Counted from the first letter of the stretch, positions 30,939 to 39,513 are shown. The stretch is DNA of 64,000 bases from Nonomuraea africana (GCF_014873535.1 NZ_JADBEF010000001.1:7936001-8000000); one strand, 5' to 3'. Notes: generated from the letters alone by a model not told the origin. A program made the numbers and translations.

Positions 30939-31508
30939 GTGCGCGCTCAATCCTCAGCTCTCGCCCTCGCGGCCCTGCTCGCCGTCTCCGGTTGCGCGGG
31001 GAACGTCAGCGGCCAGCCACAGGCGGGCGACACCAGGTTCGTGGCGGGCGACGGCAAGGTCACCGTGTTCCCCGCGGCCGACCGCAAGGCGGCGCCCGCG
31101 GTCGAGGGCATGACGCTCGACGGCGCCAAGGCCTCCGTCGCCGCGCACAAGGGCAAGGTCGTCGTGCTCAACTTCTGGGCGTCGTGGTGCGGCCCCTGCC
31201 GGGCCGAGGCGCCGGTGCTCAAGGACATCTACGCCAAGACCAAGGCCAGCGGCGTGGAGTTCATCGGCATCGACTTCAAGGATCGCCAGGCCGACGCGCT
31301 GGCCTTCGAGCGCACCGAGCAGCCGGGCTACCCCAGCATCTTCGACCAGCCGGGCAAGGTGGCGCTCTCCTTCCAGGGCACCGTCCCGCCCGCCGCGATC
31401 CCCTCCACGCTGATCATCGACGAGCAGGGCAGGGTGGCGGCGCGGGCGCTCGGCGCGGTCAAGTACAACGACCTGCTCAAAGCCGTCACCCAGGTGCGCG
31501 ATGAGTGA
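30939..31508 (+). CDS. resA: ResA/TlpA-type thiol-disulfide reductase lipoprotein
   Basis: The 189-residue protein has a lipoprotein signal (lipobox AVSGC, Cys at about 18) and a thioredoxin fold with active-site WCGPC in VVLNFWASWCGPCRAEAPV, and cis-Pro in AIPSTLIID. In cytochrome c maturation system II, ResA reduces the haem-binding CxxCH cysteines of apocytochrome outside the membrane. GTG 30939 follows AAGGAG by 11 bases. Its stop overlaps the ccdA start, so resA-ccdA-resB-ccsB form a tight operon. Confidence 0.93.
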   Translation: MRAQSSALALAALLAVSGCAGNVSGQPQAGDTRFVAGDGKVTVFPAADRKAAPAVEGMTLDGAKASVAAHKGKVVVLNFWASWCGPCRAEAPVLKDIYAKTKASGVEFIGIDFKDRQADALAFERTEQPGYPSIFDQPGKVALSFQGTVPPAAIPSTLIIDEQGRVAARALGAVKYNDLLKAVTQVRDE

Positions 31509-32223
31509 CGTCGTCGCCTCGGGTTCGCTGCTGCTGGCCGTGCCGATCGCGGTGCTGGCGGGGCTGGTGTCGTTCCTTTCCCCGTGCGTGCTCCCGCTGG
31601 TCCCCGGCTACCTGTCGTACGTGACCGGCATGAGCGCCGATCCCAAGCGCGGCCGGCTGGTGCTCGGCACCGGCCTGTTCGTCCTCGGCTTCGCGGTGGT
31701 GTTCGTGGCGGGCGGCGCGCTGTTCGGCGGCCTCGGCTCCGCCCTGTACGGCAGCGCTGACGTGATCACCAGGATCGTCGGCGTCCTGACGATCGCGCTC
31801 GGCCTGTCCTTCATGGGGGTCATCCCCGGGCTCATGCGCGACGTGCGCATCCACAAGGTGCCGAGCGCGGGCCTGGCCGGCGCGCCGCTGCTCGGCGTGG
31901 TGTTCGGCCTCGGCTGGACGCCCTGTATCGGCCCCACCCTCGCCGTCGTGCTCTCGCTGGGCTACAACGAGGGCAGCGCGGCCAGAGGCGCCTTCCTCGC
32001 CGTCGCCTACGCCGCGGGGCTCGGCCTGCCGTTCGTGATCGCCGCCCTCGCCTACAGCAGGGCGCTGCGCACCTTCCGCGCCATCCGCAAGCATTCGCAG
32101 CTCATCACCAGGATCGGCGGCGGCATGCTGGTCGCCGTCGGCGTGTTGCTCGTCACCGGAGTCTGGGGGCAGATCATCGCTGGCATGCAGACGTGGATCG
32201 GCGGATTCGAGCCGGTGATCTGA
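31501..32223 (+). CDS. ccdA: CcdA-family cytochrome c biogenesis thiol transporter
   Basis: The 240-residue integral membrane protein has six predicted helices and the two conserved redox cysteines in LSPCVLPLVPGYLSYVTGM (helix 1) and WTPCIGPTLAVVLSL (helix 4). It carries electrons from cytoplasmic thioredoxin to ResA. ATG 31501 overlaps the resA stop by 8 bases, and its own stop overlaps the resB ATG (TGATG). Confidence 0.96.
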   Translation: MSDVVASGSLLLAVPIAVLAGLVSFLSPCVLPLVPGYLSYVTGMSADPKRGRLVLGTGLFVLGFAVVFVAGGALFGGLGSALYGSADVITRIVGVLTIALGLSFMGVIPGLMRDVRIHKVPSAGLAGAPLLGVVFGLGWTPCIGPTLAVVLSLGYNEGSAARGAFLAVAYAAGLGLPFVIAALAYSRALRTFRAIRKHSQLITRIGGGMLVAVGVLLVTGVWGQIIAGMQTWIGGFEPVI

Positions 32224-33764
32224 TGACGGTCGACGAGATCCAGAAGGAGACGCCCAAGCCCACCAGGCTCGGGTTCGTGGGGTGGCTGCGCTGGTTCTGG
32301 CGCACGCTCACCTCGATGAAGACCGCGCTGGTGCTGCTGTTCCTGTTCGCGCTGGCCTCCATCCCCGGCTCGCTGGTGCCGCAGCGCTCGGTCGAGCCCG
32401 ACAAGGTCGCGCTGGTCTACCAGAACAGCCCCGAGCTCGCCGAGTGGTACGACCGCTTCTACCTCTTCGACGTCTTCACCGCTCCCTGGTTCGCGGCCAT
32501 CTATCTGCTGCTGTTCACCTCGCTGATCGGCTGCGTCCTCCCGCGCACCACCACGTACCTGAAGGAGCTGCGCCGCAAGCCGCCCACGGCGCCCAAGAAC
32601 CTGTCGCGCCTGCCGTACCACGCGAAGGTCGAGGGCGGGCCGGACGAGGAGGAGGCGGCCCGCCGGCTGCGGAAGCTGCGCTTCAGGGTGGTCACGGGCC
32701 CCGGCTGGGTGTCGGCGGAGAAGGGCTACCTGCGCGAGACCGGCAATCTGCTCTTCCACGTCGCCCTGCTGGGGCTGCTGGTGGCCGTCGGCATCGGCTC
32801 CCTGTACGGCTACCGCGGCAACGTGCTGGTCGTCGAGGGTGACGGGTTCGCCAACACCGTCGCCGCCTACGACCGCTACATGCCCGGCAGCCGCGTCTCG
32901 GCCGAGTCGCTCGAGCCGTTCCACTTCACGCTGAAGGAGTTCCAGGCCAGCTACCAGGTGACGGGCGACAAGCGCGGCCAGGAGCTCGACTACACCGCCA
33001 AGCTGCGGGTCAACGACGCCTACGACTTCGACCTCAAGGTCAACGAGCCGCTCGAGGTCAACGGCACGCAGACCTACCTGATCGGCCACGGCTACGCGCC
33101 GGTGTTCAAGGTCACCGACGGCAAGGGCCAGGTCGCCTTCGACGGGCCGGTGCCGTGCCTGATCGAGAGCAAGGCGACGCTGACCTCGGGCTGCGTCGTC
33201 AAGGTGCCCGACGCCCAGCCGGAGCAGCTGGGGTTCCTGCTGCAGTTCCTCCCGACCAGCGTGCGGCTCACCGACGGCAGCCACGTCTCGGCCTTCCCCG
33301 GCGAGCTGAACCCGGAGGCGAAGATCGTCGGCGCATTCTCCGGCGACCTCGGGGTGCGCTCGGGCAAGCCGCAGTCGGTCTACCAGCTGGCGCCCGACGA
33401 CGTCATGAAGAAGCTGAACCCGCTGGTCATGGGGTCGAAGGCACCGCCGCCCCTGGCAGTGGGGAAGTCCTTCGACCTTCCCGACGGCCTTGGGAAGATC
33501 GAGTTCACCGGTGTGAAGGAGTGGATGACGCTCCAGATCGCCCACGACCCTGGACGCATGCCAGCGCTGCTGGCCTCCGGGCTCGCGACCGTCGCCCTGG
33601 TGCTGTCGCTCATGATCCGCCGTCGCCGCGTGTTCGTCCGGATCAAGGACGGCACGGCCGACGTGGGCGGGCTGACGCGCACCGAGGGGTCGGGCACGGG
33701 CTTCGACGAGGAGTTCGCCGACATCGTCAAGGTCCTATCCGCAGGAGAGAAGGATGTCCGCTGA
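32223..33764 (+). CDS. resB: ResB-like cytochrome c biogenesis protein
   Basis: The 513-residue protein has the family layout: cytoplasmic N-terminus with LRWFWRTLTSMKTAL leading into helix 1, LASIPGSLVPQRSVEP after it, further helices near residues 90 and 175, a large extracellular domain and a C-terminal helix (about 445-462). With CcsB/ResC it forms the system II haem-export and ligation complex. A frame-consistent start at 32193 exists but lies inside ccdA. Confidence 0.95.
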   Translation: MTVDEIQKETPKPTRLGFVGWLRWFWRTLTSMKTALVLLFLFALASIPGSLVPQRSVEPDKVALVYQNSPELAEWYDRFYLFDVFTAPWFAAIYLLLFTSLIGCVLPRTTTYLKELRRKPPTAPKNLSRLPYHAKVEGGPDEEEAARRLRKLRFRVVTGPGWVSAEKGYLRETGNLLFHVALLGLLVAVGIGSLYGYRGNVLVVEGDGFANTVAAYDRYMPGSRVSAESLEPFHFTLKEFQASYQVTGDKRGQELDYTAKLRVNDAYDFDLKVNEPLEVNGTQTYLIGHGYAPVFKVTDGKGQVAFDGPVPCLIESKATLTSGCVVKVPDAQPEQLGFLLQFLPTSVRLTDGSHVSAFPGELNPEAKIVGAFSGDLGVRSGKPQSVYQLAPDDVMKKLNPLVMGSKAPPPLAVGKSFDLPDGLGKIEFTGVKEWMTLQIAHDPGRMPALLASGLATVALVLSLMIRRRRVFVRIKDGTADVGGLTRTEGSGTGFDEEFADIVKVLSAGEKDVR

Positions 33765-34806
33765 GCAACTCGCAGGACTGAGCGACGACCTCGTCCTCGG
33801 GACCGTCCTGCTGTACCTGGCCGCGATGGTCGGGTTCGCGCTGGAGCTGGCCTTCGGCCGGGCCCGCACGAACACCGGCGCCACCGCGATCACCGTCACC
33901 GAGTCGGGCGTCACCGAGTCGGGCGTCACTGAGGACGTGGCCGCGGGCGCGGCAAAGGAGGCGCTGGCCGCCGCGGGCTCCGTGGCCGCGGGAGCTTCGT
34001 CAGCCGCCCTGGCCGCCTCGAAGCCCGGTGAAGGAGACGGTGCGGACGGCGTGGTCGTCCGGTCGCCGGAGCCGCCGTCCTGGGCCCCGATCGCGGGCGG
34101 GATCGGCGTGCTGCTGGCCTGGCTGGGCCTGGCCGCCAACCTCGGCTCCGTCATCACCCGAGGGCTGGCCGTCGGCCGCTGGCCGTGGGGCAACATGTAC
34201 GAGTTCGTGGTCTCCATCTGCCTCGCGGCGGTGGCGGCCTTCCTCGTCACGCAGCTGCGGAGCAACGTCCGCTTCCTGGGCGCGTTCGTCATGGTGACGG
34301 CCGCCCTCGGTCTCGGCTTCGCCGTCATCTGGCTGCACGTCCCGGCGGGGCCGGTCGTGCCCGCGCTGAACTCCTACTGGATCGCCATCCACGTCTCGGC
34401 CGCGATCGTCGCCAGCGGACTGTTCACCGTGGCGGGGGTCTCCGGCATCCTCTACCTGATCCGCCGTGACGGGTTCTCGCGCCTGCCCACCCGGGCCGAT
34501 CTCGAGCGGGTCGCGCACCGGGCGATCGTCTTCGCCTTCCCCGTGTGGACCTTCGCCGTCATCGCGGGAGCGCTGTGGGCCGACAAGGCGTGGGGTCGTT
34601 ACTGGGGCTGGGACCCGAAGGAGATCTGGGCGTTCATCACCTGGATCGCCTACGCCGCCTACCTCCACGCCCGCGCCACGGCGGGGTGGAAGGGCCGCTC
34701 CGCGACCGTCGTGCAGCTGATCGCCTTCGCCTGCCTGCTGTTCAACCTGGTCGGCGTCAACATCTTCCTCGGCGGCCTGCACAGCTACGCCGACGTCGGC
34801 GGCTAG
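33754..34806 (+). CDS. ccsB: Cytochrome c biogenesis protein CcsB/ResC
   Basis: The 350-residue protein carries the haem-handling motif WGRYWGWDPKEIWAFITW (about 284) and helices with conserved histidines, including HVSAAIVASGLF and the late LHSYADVGG. It delivers and ligates haem to apocytochrome c. An Ala/Ser/Gly-rich, partly repetitive insert (VTESGVTESGV, about 46-100) between the first two helices is longer than usual. It overlaps resB by 11 bases and ends the operon, meeting the converging PLDc_N gene with a 4-base overlap. Confidence 0.95.
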   Translation: MSAEQLAGLSDDLVLGTVLLYLAAMVGFALELAFGRARTNTGATAITVTESGVTESGVTEDVAAGAAKEALAAAGSVAAGASSAALAASKPGEGDGADGVVVRSPEPPSWAPIAGGIGVLLAWLGLAANLGSVITRGLAVGRWPWGNMYEFVVSICLAAVAAFLVTQLRSNVRFLGAFVMVTAALGLGFAVIWLHVPAGPVVPALNSYWIAIHVSAAIVASGLFTVAGVSGILYLIRRDGFSRLPTRADLERVAHRAIVFAFPVWTFAVIAGALWADKAWGRYWGWDPKEIWAFITWIAYAAYLHARATAGWKGRSATVVQLIAFACLLFNLVGVNIFLGGLHSYADVGG

Positions 34807-35102
34807 TCGTCGTCGCGCATGCGGCGGTCGAGGTCGCGCAGGAAGTCGGGGTCGTCGTCGGGCCCGCGCGGTGGCTCCACCAGGTCGTTGATCGAACGGC
34901 CGGGCATGCGCAGCGGGCGAGAGCGCGTGGGACGGCCGAGCAGCAGCCAGAAGACGCTGCCGACCAGGGGCACGAGGACGACGACGAGGACCCAGAGGAC
35001 CTTCGGCAGGTTCCTGACCTCCTCGTCCGGGGTCGTGATGACGTCGAACAGGGAGTAGAGCCAGAAGGCCAGCACCGCCAGGCCGAGAAGCACGCTAGGC
35101 AT
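34803..35102 (-). CDS. Small membrane protein with PLD-nuclease N-terminal (PLDc_N) domain
   Basis: The 99-residue protein has two transmembrane helices (SVLLGLAVLAFWLYSLFDVI and LWVLVVVLVPLVGSVFWLLLG) separated by EEVRNLPKV, the PLDc_N pattern common in actinomycetes. The tail is Arg/Asp-rich. ATG 35102 is chosen to match the short N-terminus of relatives; longer in-frame starts up to 35216 exist without better ribosome binding sites. Despite the domain name there is no phospholipase motif. Function unknown. Confidence 0.78.
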   Translation of the reverse strand: MPSVLLGLAVLAFWLYSLFDVITTPDEEVRNLPKVLWVLVVVLVPLVGSVFWLLLGRPTRSRPLRMPGRSINDLVEPPRGPDDDPDFLRDLDRRMRDDD

Positions 35103-35282
35103 GCCCGCACTGTAGGCCATGGATCGCGTGATCGTGTCGCCGAGCTGCCCCATTTCGGGTGACTCGGGAAGATCGGCAGCGTACGGTGGAGGCTGATTTC
35201 CCGGCAGTCCGACCAAAGGCGGCGCCGGGCCGGTGACCCCAGGTTCCTGGTCCGGCGGGCTCCAGGGTCGTGGAGAGGTGCG

Positions 35283-36386
35283 ATGGCCTTTTCTGACGAC
35301 AGGCGGTCAGGCGACAGGGGCCGGCATCGGCGGGGGAGCCGTTGGTGGCGGCGCGGTTCCTACCTCTCGTCCCGCCGCTCCGACGCGCCGCGCGAGTCGT
35401 TCTGGGCCGGCGACCGGCCCGAGCGCGACGACGATTCGGGCGCGTTGTGGGGCCTGTTCGGCGGACGGCAGGACAGAAACCGGTCGGGCACGCGGCGGGA
35501 GCAGTCCCGCCCCGCCGTCGAGCGGAAGGCCGCGCAGGAACGGCCGGAGGAGCGGGCCGGCGAACAGCAGAGGCGCTCATGGCCCCCGGGAACGCAGGGA
35601 CGGCCCGTGGGCGGAGACACGCGGGACAGAGGGACGAGCGAGCGCCGCGACGCGCCCCGGCAGGCGGAGAAGGGCTCGCGGTACGCCGCCTCCGTCGTCG
35701 ACCGGCCGCAGTACACCTGGCAGGACTTCGAGCGGGTCGACGAACGTCCGAGAGCGCAGCCCAACAGGCCCGACGCGCCCGCCAGGGGCGACGGCCTGGC
35801 CCACTGCGGGTGGCTGGAGGGCATCCTGCACCGCCAGTGGGACGCGCGACAGGGGCCGCCGTCGGCCGACGCGGTGCGGGCGGTCGAGAGCCTGGCCAGG
35901 TTGCCCGAGCGGCTCAAGGAGCTGCTCGCCGACGGTCTCGAGGGCATCTACGTCGGCGAGGGCGGCGTGCCCGACCTCGACGACATGGGCTACCTGCGCG
36001 GCGCGCCGCTGCCCTCGGGGCGGGCGTCGTGGGACATCTGCGCGGGCGCGTACGGCGACCGCAAGATCGTCGTTGGCGACCGCCCCTCGCCCACGCCCGA
36101 CGTGATGATGCACGAGGTCGGCCATGCCATCGATGACGTCGACTCCCCTCATGGGGATTGGGTGTCGGACTCGCCGGAGTTCGTGGCACTCTACGAGCAG
36201 GCCCAACCCCTGCTGGCCTCCTCCTTCCACCGGCAGGGCGGCGGGCTGGGGCGCAAGGAGTTCTTCGCGGACGCCTTCGCGGCGATCGCCTCGCGCCAGC
36301 GGCCCGCCCTGGTCGACATGCTGGGCGGTGACACGCGGATGGCGCTCAATGTCATGTTGTTCTTCAACCGGCGCTACGGAATCTAG
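35283..36386 (+). CDS. Predicted zinc metallopeptidase (HEVGH) with long disordered N-terminus
   Basis: The first ~150 of 367 residues are Arg/Asp/Gly/Glu-rich and look disordered. The C-terminal domain has HEVGH at 277-281 (HExxH zinc ligands and catalytic Glu) and a downstream EFFADAFA (Glu326) supplying a third ligand, a gluzincin pattern like that of anthrax-lethal-factor-type (ATLF) peptidases. No signal peptide or membrane helix is visible, so it is cytoplasmic or exported by an unusual route. GAGAGG precedes the ATG. An 80-residue acidic protein follows 10 bases downstream. The target is unknown. Confidence 0.72.
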   Translation: MAFSDDRRSGDRGRHRRGSRWWRRGSYLSSRRSDAPRESFWAGDRPERDDDSGALWGLFGGRQDRNRSGTRREQSRPAVERKAAQERPEERAGEQQRRSWPPGTQGRPVGGDTRDRGTSERRDAPRQAEKGSRYAASVVDRPQYTWQDFERVDERPRAQPNRPDAPARGDGLAHCGWLEGILHRQWDARQGPPSADAVRAVESLARLPERLKELLADGLEGIYVGEGGVPDLDDMGYLRGAPLPSGRASWDICAGAYGDRKIVVGDRPSPTPDVMMHEVGHAIDDVDSPHGDWVSDSPEFVALYEQAQPLLASSFHRQGGGLGRKEFFADAFAAIASRQRPALVDMLGGDTRMALNVMLFFNRRYGI

Positions 36387-36396
36387 GTGATCAGCC

Positions 36397-36639
36397 ATGT
36401 ACGTGATCCGGCTCGCTGACGGGACTCTGCGCGTGCCGCAGAGCCTGACCAGCGAAGACGGGCGGCTCATCGGCAACGCGTACGTCGAGGTGGAGCCCGG
36501 CGATCCGGACTACGAGCGGTGGCTGCCCGAGGCGCTGACCGAGGAGGAGCTGGCCGAGCGGCGGCGGCGCTGGGAGGAGGAGAACGACGAGCTGGAACGC
36601 GCGTTCCTGGCCTTCAAGTCGCAGCAGGAGGAGACCTGA
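36397..36639 (+). CDS. Small acidic protein of unknown function
   Basis: The 80-residue protein starts with a compact beta-rich half (MYVIRLADGTLRVPQSL...YVEVEPGDPDYERWL) and ends in a charged helix of alternating Glu/Arg (about 47-78), possibly a coiled coil. It follows the predicted protease by 10 bases, so the two are probably co-transcribed; it could be a partner, inhibitor or substrate adaptor. I do not recognise the family. Confidence 0.65.
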   Translation: MYVIRLADGTLRVPQSLTSEDGRLIGNAYVEVEPGDPDYERWLPEALTEEELAERRRRWEEENDELERAFLAFKSQQEET

Positions 36640-36780
36640 AGGGCATGACGGCTCGCCGGGCTGACCATGCGACGTGACGGCGGCCGGCCGGAGTCCGCTG
36701 GAGCGGCGTGGGAGGACAGGCCTCGGCCACGAACGGCGGGTGGGTCTGGGCGCGCCTGCCGTACACGCCGATCATCCGAA

Positions 36781-36833
36781 CCGGTGACCCTGCGGGTTGT
36801 GACTAGCAGGATCACCGGCTGACGGAACGTCAG
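36781..36833. terminator. Paired hairpins between converging genes
   Basis: CCGGTGA...CCTGC pairs with GCAGG...TCACCGG (36781-36818) with one mismatch and a 12-base loop. Directly after it CTGACG-GAA-CGTCAG (36819-36833) forms a second perfect hairpin that overlaps the bldC stop. They probably terminate transcription from both sides. The remainder of 36640-36780 shows no gene. Confidence 0.55.
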
Positions 36834-37048
36834 ACGCGCGGGGACTCACCAGGCCGGTCGGCCGTAAGAACGTCCTCGCCACGCAGAAGGGCGTGTACTT
36901 CCGATTCGCGGAAGCGACGGTGCCCTCCGGGGGTACGGATGCTACTGATGCGGCCTGCCGCGGCCCAGCGCGTCACCGTCTTTGGGTCTACCCGGAAGAG
37001 GGCGGCTACCTCTCCCGGCGTCAGCAGACGCTCGCTGCTACTCTCCAC
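36830..37048 (-). CDS. bldC: BldC-type developmental regulator
   Basis: The 72-residue MerR-like HTH protein closely resembles Streptomyces BldC: LLTPGEVAALFRVDPKTVTRW is the helix-turn-helix and ISSIRTPGGHRRFRESEVHALL the recognition wing. BldC binds DNA as head-to-tail oligomers and delays entry into sporulation. GTG 37048 is preferred because GGGGAG lies 6 bases upstream; a TTG one codon earlier is possible. The C-terminal tail (DRPGESPRV) differs from S. coelicolor. It is monocistronic, with an unusually A/T-rich upstream region. Confidence 0.9.
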   Translation of the reverse strand: MESSSERLLTPGEVAALFRVDPKTVTRWAAAGRISSIRTPGGHRRFRESEVHALLRGEDVLTADRPGESPRV

Positions 37049-37185
37049 CAATCTCTCCCCCTCGCATCCCGCTTCCTGCCAGCGGGCGGACAGGTACCCA
37101 GTGTGTCGAGCGAACCCTGATTTATCCGTGCTTTTCTACAAAGATCACGGGTTGTTATCAGCTGACTGCCCGATTGTTATATGAT

Positions 37186-37204
37186 AGAGCCTCTTTGGGG
37201 CTCT
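37186..37204. promoter_or_regulatory. Hairpin in the A/T-rich region upstream of bldC
   Basis: AGAGCC, loop TCTTTGG, GGCTCT form a perfect 6-bp stem about 140 bases upstream of bldC, beside an A/T-rich run (about 37120-37185) that is unusual here and probably holds the bldC promoter. No gene is visible in 37049-37304. Confidence 0.35.
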
Positions 37205-37292
37205 CGTGGGTGTTTCTTTACGAAAGCGCCTGACTGGGAACAGTAGCAGCGCTCGCGCCCGGTGCGTAGAGCGACCGGCCCAGGGGGCCGAG

Positions 37293-37298
37293 TAACCT
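37293..37298 (+). promoter_or_regulatory. Putative -10 box (TAACCT) of the DUF4229 gene
   Basis: TAACCT ends 6 bases before the GTG at 37305, the leaderless geometry. Confidence 0.4.
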
Positions 37299-37304
37299 CG
37301 ACGT

Positions 37305-37523
37305 GTGCATCCTGTACTCGTTTACACCGCGTCGCGGATCGGGCTGTTCCTCGTGACTCTGGGTGTGCTCTATCTGCTGAACCTCCGCCACCCGCTGGTG
37401 CTGATCGCGGTGGCGTTCGTGATCAGCGGGATAGCCAGCTACGTCCTGCTGTCCAAGCAGCGTGACGCCATGAGCGCACGCATCAGTGACAAGATCGACC
37501 GGCCGAAGCCGGAGGACGACTAG
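37305..37523 (+). CDS. DUF4229 family small membrane protein
   Basis: The 72-residue protein has two transmembrane helices (IGLFLVTLGVLYLLNL and LVLIAVAFVISGIASYVLL) followed by a charged tail starting SKQRDAMSARISDKI. This is the DUF4229 pattern, actinobacteria-specific and often near menaquinone genes. Function is unknown. It meets the converging propeller gene with a 4-base overlap. Confidence 0.82.
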   Translation: MHPVLVYTASRIGLFLVTLGVLYLLNLRHPLVLIAVAFVISGIASYVLLSKQRDAMSARISDKIDRPKPEDD

Positions 37524-38701
37524 GGCAGGGGGAACATGCCAATCCGGGCATGGTACTCCCGTCCGAGTCGCGTTGTGTCACTACCAACGAGTAGTCCGCC
37601 GGGGTGGGCCAGAAATGCCTTGACTCCGATGCCACGCTCACGGCCGGGATTCCAGCCGAGCGCCTTTCCCGTGACGGGATGAATGGCGGCGATTCCCTCA
37701 CGTGGCACCGCTCCGGGGCCCGCCGAGTCGCGGCCGCCTGGATTGTTCATCCAGCGCTGGTGTCCGCCCACGTACACGGCCGATCCCGTCACTGACACCG
37801 AGTAGAGCGAGTCGCCACCCGTGTGGTTGACCCAGGTGGGCCTGACCCGCTGGCCTCGCGCGTAGGTCTCGAACCTGGCCGCGGTGTCGCACAGCTTCCT
37901 CCTGCCGCCCGGCCCGCCCGTCGTGACGACGGCGAAGTAGCTCCCGTCGGGGGCGAAGTCGAGCCCTCGCACATAGGAGGGGAAGACGTCCATGCAGTCG
38001 GCGGCATAGGCGTCGGTGCGCCAGTCGGCCACCTTCGCGTTCACCGCGCTGATGTCGATCAGGCCGAGCTGCGGCCTGGACAGGCCGTTCAGCGTGGTGA
38101 AGCTGCCGTCGACGGCCAGGCGATCGCGGTTCACCGCCAGCGCGTGGACCCGCACCCTCGGCGTGCGCGGATGGCCGGGCGTGATCGCGAAGCTCGTGTC
38201 GGCCACGCCGGTCGTGGCGTTGAGCCTGGCCAGCGCGAGTCTCGGCCGGGTGAAGTCGCCGCCGACGTAGAGCTTCGACCCCTTTCTGGCCAGCGTGGAG
38301 ACCGTGCCTCCGCTCACCCTGGGGTTGAAGCTCCGCACGACCGAGCCGTCGGACAGGCGCAGCCGTACGAGCCCGTTCCCGCCGACGTAGACGGTGTCGC
38401 CCGCGCCCTCGGCCAGCGCGTTGACCGGCTCGGACATCACGGGGGCGAAGTCGGGGAGGATCTCGCCCGTGCGCAGGTCGTAGGCGAAGAGATTGTCACG
38501 GTCCAGCGTCATGGATCGGCGCGCGTCGCTCACCTCGCTGAAGGAACCGCCGACGACGACGGTGTCGCCGACCAGGGCGATGGCGTTGACGATGCCGTCG
38601 AGGACGTGGGGCGTGTTGTCGACCGGATTGGCCGACACCACGCGCGCGTGCGCGATGGGGGAGACGGCGAGGAGCGCCGCGAGGGTGGTTCGGGCAAGCA
38701 T
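37520..38701 (-). CDS. Secreted beta-propeller (PQQ/DUF5122-like) protein
   Basis: The 393-residue protein has a signal peptide (MLARTTLAALLAVSPIAHA) and repeated blades of the form xVGGxFtxxxxxRxxLAxxD..TG: VVVGGSFSEVSDARRSM, VYVGGNGLVRLRL, LYVGGDFTRPRLALARLNA, LAVDGSFTTLNGLSRPQLG, VYVGGHQRWM. These suggest a five- to seven-blade propeller. There is no catalytic motif, so binding or scaffold roles outside the cell are likely. Two cysteine pairs are in the exported part. It is divergent from menG. Confidence 0.82.
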   Translation of the reverse strand: MLARTTLAALLAVSPIAHARVVSANPVDNTPHVLDGIVNAIALVGDTVVVGGSFSEVSDARRSMTLDRDNLFAYDLRTGEILPDFAPVMSEPVNALAEGAGDTVYVGGNGLVRLRLSDGSVVRSFNPRVSGGTVSTLARKGSKLYVGGDFTRPRLALARLNATTGVADTSFAITPGHPRTPRVRVHALAVNRDRLAVDGSFTTLNGLSRPQLGLIDISAVNAKVADWRTDAYAADCMDVFPSYVRGLDFAPDGSYFAVVTTGGPGGRRKLCDTAARFETYARGQRVRPTWVNHTGGDSLYSVSVTGSAVYVGGHQRWMNNPGGRDSAGPGAVPREGIAAIHPVTGKALGWNPGRERGIGVKAFLAHPGGLLVGSDTTRLGREYHARIGMFPLP

Positions 38702-38766
38702 TCGCCAAGTCTTAGCAGACAGTGAGTAATCGAGTGGCTACTTCAGGTTTATTGCCGCTAAAGCCC

Positions 38767-38772
38767 TAGGCT
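38767..38772 (+). promoter_or_regulatory. Putative -10 box (TAGGCT) of menG
   Basis: TAGGCT ends 6 bases before the menG ATG with no ribosome binding site between, again pointing to a leaderless mRNA. Confidence 0.5.
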
Positions 38773-38778
38773 TGTCCC

Positions 38779-39513
38779 ATGACCCGAGCTCAGTTGGACA
38801 AGCAGCCGCATGAGGTCGCCGCGATGTTCGATCGCACGGCCCGGCGATACGACCTCGTGAACGACGTCATCTCGCTCGGTCAGGTACGGCTGTGGCGCAA
38901 GGCCGTCGCCGACGCCGTCGACGCGGGGCCCGGCGAGATCGTCCTCGACCTCGGGGCGGGCACGGGCACCTCCACCGACGCCTTCACCGGCCTGGGCGCC
39001 CGCGCGATCGCCTCCGACTTCTCCATCGGCATGCTGAGCACGGGTGTCAGGCGCAGGGGGCGCAACGCGCTCACCGGCCCCGGCCTGCCGTTCATCGCCG
39101 GGGACGCGCTGAACCTGCCGTTCGCCGACGACGCCTTCGACGCCGTCACGATCTCGGTGGCGCTGCGCAACGTGCACGACACCGAGCAGGCGCTGCGCGA
39201 GATGCTCCGCGTCACCAAGCCGGGCGGCCGCCTGGTGATCCTCGAGTTCTCCCACGTGACGGTCAAGTCGTTCGACCTGATCTACCGCGAGTACCTGATG
39301 AAGCTGCTGCCCAAGGTGGCCAAGGTCTTCGGCTCGAACGACGACTCCTACGAGTACCTCGCCGAGTCCATCCGAGACTGGCACGACCAGCCGGCCCTGG
39401 CCCGGGTCATCCAGCGGGCCGGCTGGGAGCGGGTGGCGTGGCGCAACCTCAACCTGGGCATCGTCGCCCTGCACCGGGGCTACAAGCCCCAGGGGTCAGC
39501 TTCTCGGTCGTGA
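38779..39513 (+). CDS. menG: Demethylmenaquinone methyltransferase
   Basis: The 244-residue SAM-dependent methyltransferase performs the last step of menaquinone synthesis. UbiE/MenG signatures are VAAMFDRTARRYDLVNDVISLGQ, the SAM motif VLDLGAGTGTSTDAF, and VTISVALRNVHDTEQALREMLRVTKPGGRLVILEFS. It lies about 3 kb before the reductase-nuo operon whose electron acceptor is menaquinone, but it has its own promoter and runs into a 430-base non-coding region. Confidence 0.95.
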   Translation: MTRAQLDKQPHEVAAMFDRTARRYDLVNDVISLGQVRLWRKAVADAVDAGPGEIVLDLGAGTGTSTDAFTGLGARAIASDFSIGMLSTGVRRRGRNALTGPGLPFIAGDALNLPFADDAFDAVTISVALRNVHDTEQALREMLRVTKPGGRLVILEFSHVTVKSFDLIYREYLMKLLPKVAKVFGSNDDSYEYLAESIRDWHDQPALARVIQRAGWERVAWRNLNLGIVALHRGYKPQGSASRS

